Part shown: positions 60,818-64,000 of the stretch, piece by piece
Layout: every line of letters starts with the position of its first letter
Numbering within the stretch: position 1 is the stretch's first letter
NCBI GenBank assembly: GCA_018894105.1
Contig: CM032131.1
Span: forward strand, 18,643,578 to 18,707,577
Length of the DNA stretch: 64,000 nucleotides
Direction: 5' to 3'
Source of the DNA: Jacaranda mimosifolia
Taxonomy: Eukaryota; Streptophyta; Magnoliopsida; Lamiales; Bignoniaceae
The notes under the pieces: model-generated
What the model was told of the DNA's origin: nothing
Seen by the model: the letters and a program-made list of their open reading frames with translations, nothing else
Databases searched by the model: none
Made by a program: the position numbers and the translations under genes

Positions 60818-61999
60818 GGGCCCCTTTGGTTTTGTTTTCAACACCCCTTTTCATTTTTTCCAGAAAATGAAAATAAAAAAGTTATCATCTTTCACATCAC
60901 TCATTCATTTATCACTTTCTCACTTCACACACACATATATTTACATATACAAAAGTATTAAAATTTGACTACTTAAAAAATTCTAAAACTTATGTCTACA
61001 AATTTAATTAAACTAATCACCAAGAAAATTAATTAAATTTAATAAATAAATTATTTACTAAATATCATATTAAATTAATTAAATTACTTATTAATTAAAT
61101 ATTGTATTAGTTATATTTAATATTTAACGTATTAATTAAATATTATATTTATTCATTTAATAAATAATTTAAGATGTTCTAATTTGACATAATAAATAAA
61201 TTAATCTTCAAAAAAACAATTAATCTTCATTAAATATTAATATTCACATTTATTTCAAATTATTATAAAAAATTAATTATAGTGTGATATTTATTTAATA
61301 ATCTATTAAGTTTAATAAATTAATATTAATATAATTAAAATAATTATCGAGAAAATTAATTAAAATTAAGTAATTTTTTTATTGTTATTGAGTAATTTAT
61401 TTATTAAATAATGAGTTAAAGTAAATAAATAACTTATTAAATTAATTAAATTAATTTATTTAATTATTTAAATAACTTATTATGTATATATTAATTATGT
61501 TTCATATTTCACGTATAATTGAATATTGCGCTTATTTGTTTAATAAATAATTTAAGATAATTGAGTTTTATTTAATATAAAATTATTTATTTTTTTAATT
61601 TGATGAATTGTTATTAAGTCTTATATATATATTATTTTATTTAAATAAATAACTAAGTTTTATTATACATAAATTGTAAATAATAAATAGTTAAATAATT
61701 ATATTTTAAGAATAAATAATAGTTAGTTTATAATTAATGTACAATAATTAAATTATTTTATATAAGCCGATATCAACAATTATGATATAATTGTGATATT
61801 ATTAGCTGATTTTTTATAATTAAGATACAATTATAATTTCATAAATAGTTAATATTTATTAATAAATTCATAAAAATATAAATTTTAAAATAAAGTACCA
61901 ATTGAATTAATAATACATCATTTTATTATAACAATATATTAATTATTACATATATATACATATACATCATCCAACTAAAAAGATATATATATATATATA
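60818..61999. other. Extremely AT-rich sequence
   Basis: Dominated by TTAATTAAAT and ATAAATAATT words with almost no G or C. A GGGCCCCTTTGGTTTTG sequence at its left edge (60820) looks like a Harbinger- or hAT-type terminus, but no convincing partner was found. No gene. Confidence 0.4.
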
Positions 62000-62245
62000 A
62001 TATTACATAAAAAATCACTTTCGCCCTACAAATCCAACAAAAAAACAATTGATATTTGACATCAACAGTAAAGTTCGTCTCCCCAAAATATAAAGAAACA
62101 AACAACTCATTCTCAAATCATTTTCTATATTTCCCCAAAACAAAAAGAAATGCTTGACATATTCTCCAAATTTTCTTCCAAAAATCCATTCCCCAAATTT
62201 TTTTCTAGAAAATAGCCAAAACATAGGAGAACAAGGCCTCAACAT
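62000..62245 (-). repeat. Dispersed unclassified repeat, copy 3
   Basis: The minus-strand sequence carries ATGTTTTGGC, GTTTTGGGGAAATATAGAAA, TTTACTGTTGATGTCAAATA and CAATTGTTTTTTTGTTGG, matching the order in the other two copies. It starts with GAGGCCTTGTTCTCC, a possible terminus. The 76-codon frame over it is part of the repeat and not a gene. Confidence 0.5.
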
Positions 62246-62873
62246 CTAAAACTCTAAACACATATTAATAAATTAAGATAATAAAAATAAATGTAAACCC
62301 TAAGTTAATATCTAATATCTAGAAAATTAAAACTTTAAACCATAATGTATTAATCATTTTCAATATTTATAAATACATACACATAAAACACCAACAAACT
62401 AAATCCATAAACTAAAACCTTCACATAATTTAAATTAACAATATGCTTTTCTAACAATATCCATAATCAAGTAATCAAACGAAAACAATTAGGTTAGACC
62501 TACCACCATACTTCATTTCTTCATTTTATTTGCTTGAAAAAAAATATTGTAGGGTTTTGGTTAAAAAAAAAACCTTGAGAAAATTGCGAAACAACCAAAA
62601 TCCATCCTTTGGACTTCAATAAGATTGAAACAAAAGAGATAAGAGTAAGTGAATATTTTAGAAATTATATTTGACTCTTTCTATCTTTCAATAACTGTAA
62701 GCGAAAAAACTTTCTCCACTATAAATAGATGCTAAAAACTAAAATGGAAGATGACTTTTTAACCGATTGTTTAATTATTTATATTGAAAAAATATTAATA
62801 AAATTCTATTGATTTGATTATTGATAAATTTATGATATAAAAGATCATTGTGCTCAACTTTGATGAAAATTGT
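62246..62873. other. AT-rich intergenic, no features seen
   Basis: No gene or element end recognised. Confidence 0.5.
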
Positions 62874-64000
62874 CACTACAAGAAAAATAACATTTAGTGG
62901 CATTAAAAAGTGCCACTTAAATAGTGTTATAGTGGCAATTTATATTTAATGGTATTTTTTAAAAGTGCCACATGTAGCGGTGTAGTTAAAGGTATGAAGG
63001 TCATTAATTTACCTCTATCGTGATACTAATAAAATGCAACAAAAAAATATTAGATAATACATTAAAATATCACCAAAAATGCATTAAATAATATGTCAAA
63101 GTACCACTAAAGATATTTTTATATGATATGTTAATATGCCACTAAAAATGCATATAGTAACATGTTACAACACTACCAAAATTCTTTTAAATGACAAGGT
63201 AATATGCTATAGTATATACAATGAATGATATATTAAAATATCACAAAAATAATTTTAAATGACATTCTAACTTACCACGTAAGATACATATAATGATGTT
63301 AAAATTTCACAAAAAATTCCTTTAGATGATATATTAACATGCCATAAAAAAATAATTAACTAACATGCTAAATTAAATGCCACAAAAAAATATTTTGAAT
63401 GACATGTTAATATACATCCAATATTCCATATATTAGACTCCAACATGCCTCAGTTGTTCTATATAAGACTCGAACTTAAAACCATCTATTTGCAAAGATA
63501 TGAATTTACTATCAAACTACCAATCAAATGTTCAATATATAGTCAAAAATATTAATTTATTTGTATACTTTGAAAGTCTATTTTTTGATTTAATATATGT
63601 TCAAGCTTATTATATTAAATAACACATTTAAAAAGGCGTGAGAGATTAAATTTAGATATAAAAAATATTCAGAAAAAATAAAATGTATAGGAGAGAGAAA
63701 AATGGGCAGAACTTAAATTTTGATACTTTTTTAAAAATATGGTTAATTTAGTTGAAACATTAAAAGTATACTAAGTAGTTAATTTAACCAATACATTATG
63801 ATAAGATATGAATTTATAAATTTTACAATTATTAATACACATATACTTTATTTAATTTTGAAATATTTATTTCATGCAAGCCATAACTAAAATATGAGAG
63901 GTATTCTTTTCTTTTCTTTTTTAAATATTGATACTAGTTAAATTCCTTTAACTTATAGTTATGTTAGTTTTTTCTAAGAAATTATTTTTATTTAACATTT
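62874..64000. mobile_element. Left end of a CACTA-type element running off the window
   Basis: CACTACAAGAAAAATAACAT begins at 62874. Subterminal motifs of the AGTGCCAC/GTGGCA type follow (62910-62980). From about 63030 to 63415 an imperfect repeat of roughly 55 bp recurs, each unit with a segment like GACATGTTAATATGCCACTA. No coding sequence is recognised by 64000 and the right end is outside the window. Confidence 0.6.
63030..63415. repeat. Imperfect tandem repeat of about 55 bp
   Basis: At least six diverged units contain ATGCCAC(T)AAAAAT followed by TTTTAAATGACAT-like sequence. It belongs to the CACTA-type element that starts at 62874. Confidence 0.6.

Noticed and set aside
60818..62240. 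A single 1.4-kb element ending in GGGCCCC and GGCCTTG
   Set aside because: The two ends do not match well enough and no target duplication was found. The right part belongs to the dispersed repeat family.
1..64000. CRISPR arrays, bacterial operons, organellar insertions, tRNA genes
   Set aside because: No array of spaced identical repeats, no tRNA-like cloverleaf and no recognisable organellar gene was seen. The window is ordinary plant nuclear DNA.

Overview
This is a plant nuclear genome window, almost certainly from a eudicot. It is very AT-rich, the genes have plant-type introns, and two plant protein families are intact: a plastid class II DAHP synthase and an EXORDIUM-like cell-wall protein. 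Only these two genes look functional. The rest is mobile-element sequence, a decayed 5S rDNA array and gene fragments. I cannot name the species.

Layout. 1-3.4 kb: LTR-like sequence, a possible CACTA-like end and a broken PPR fragment. 3.43-7.04 kb: seven diverged 5S rRNA-like copies in tandem, about 510-610 bp apart, each with its own spacer. 8.04-13.75 kb: a Mutator-like element (MULE) with long terminal inverted repeats and a dead MuDR-type transposase. 13.84-14.79 kb: a PIF/Harbinger-type element with TTA target duplications. 14.86-29.23 kb: three related Helitron-like units joined head to tail, each invaded by another element: a solo LTR (unit 1), a long inverted-repeat DNA element (unit 2) and a second solo LTR (unit 3).

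30.61-33.69 kb (minus strand): a complete five-exon DAHP synthase gene (527 aa), the entry enzyme of the shikimate pathway. 35.3-36.7 kb: a degenerate RAD23 gene fragment that keeps its intron layout, followed by an unrecognised exon-like pair. 37.09-38.31 kb: a Pack-MULE-like element with a perfect 9-bp target duplication and a GC-rich core. 39.6-40.0 kb: an intronless, broken copy of a cold-shock-domain/zinc-knuckle protein. 41.38-46.25 kb: a CACTA element with remnants of a DUF4216 protein and a TNPA-like protein but no recognisable DDE transposase. 47.16-47.57 kb: a TAA-flanked MITE. 47.73-50.47 kb: the third solo LTR of the same family. 51.5-53.2 kb: unidentified coding-like sequence.

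55.10-56.06 kb (minus strand): an intronless EXORDIUM-like gene with a signal peptide and a TATA box. 56.83-57.59 kb: an hAT-type element with a perfect 8-bp duplication and many ACCGG-type motifs. 59-62.3 kb: two copies of an unclassified repeat, with a third copy inside the MULE. From 62.87 kb: the left end of another CACTA-type element that runs off the window. The two live genes have no visible functional link. The window mainly shows repeated nested insertion into gene-poor DNA.
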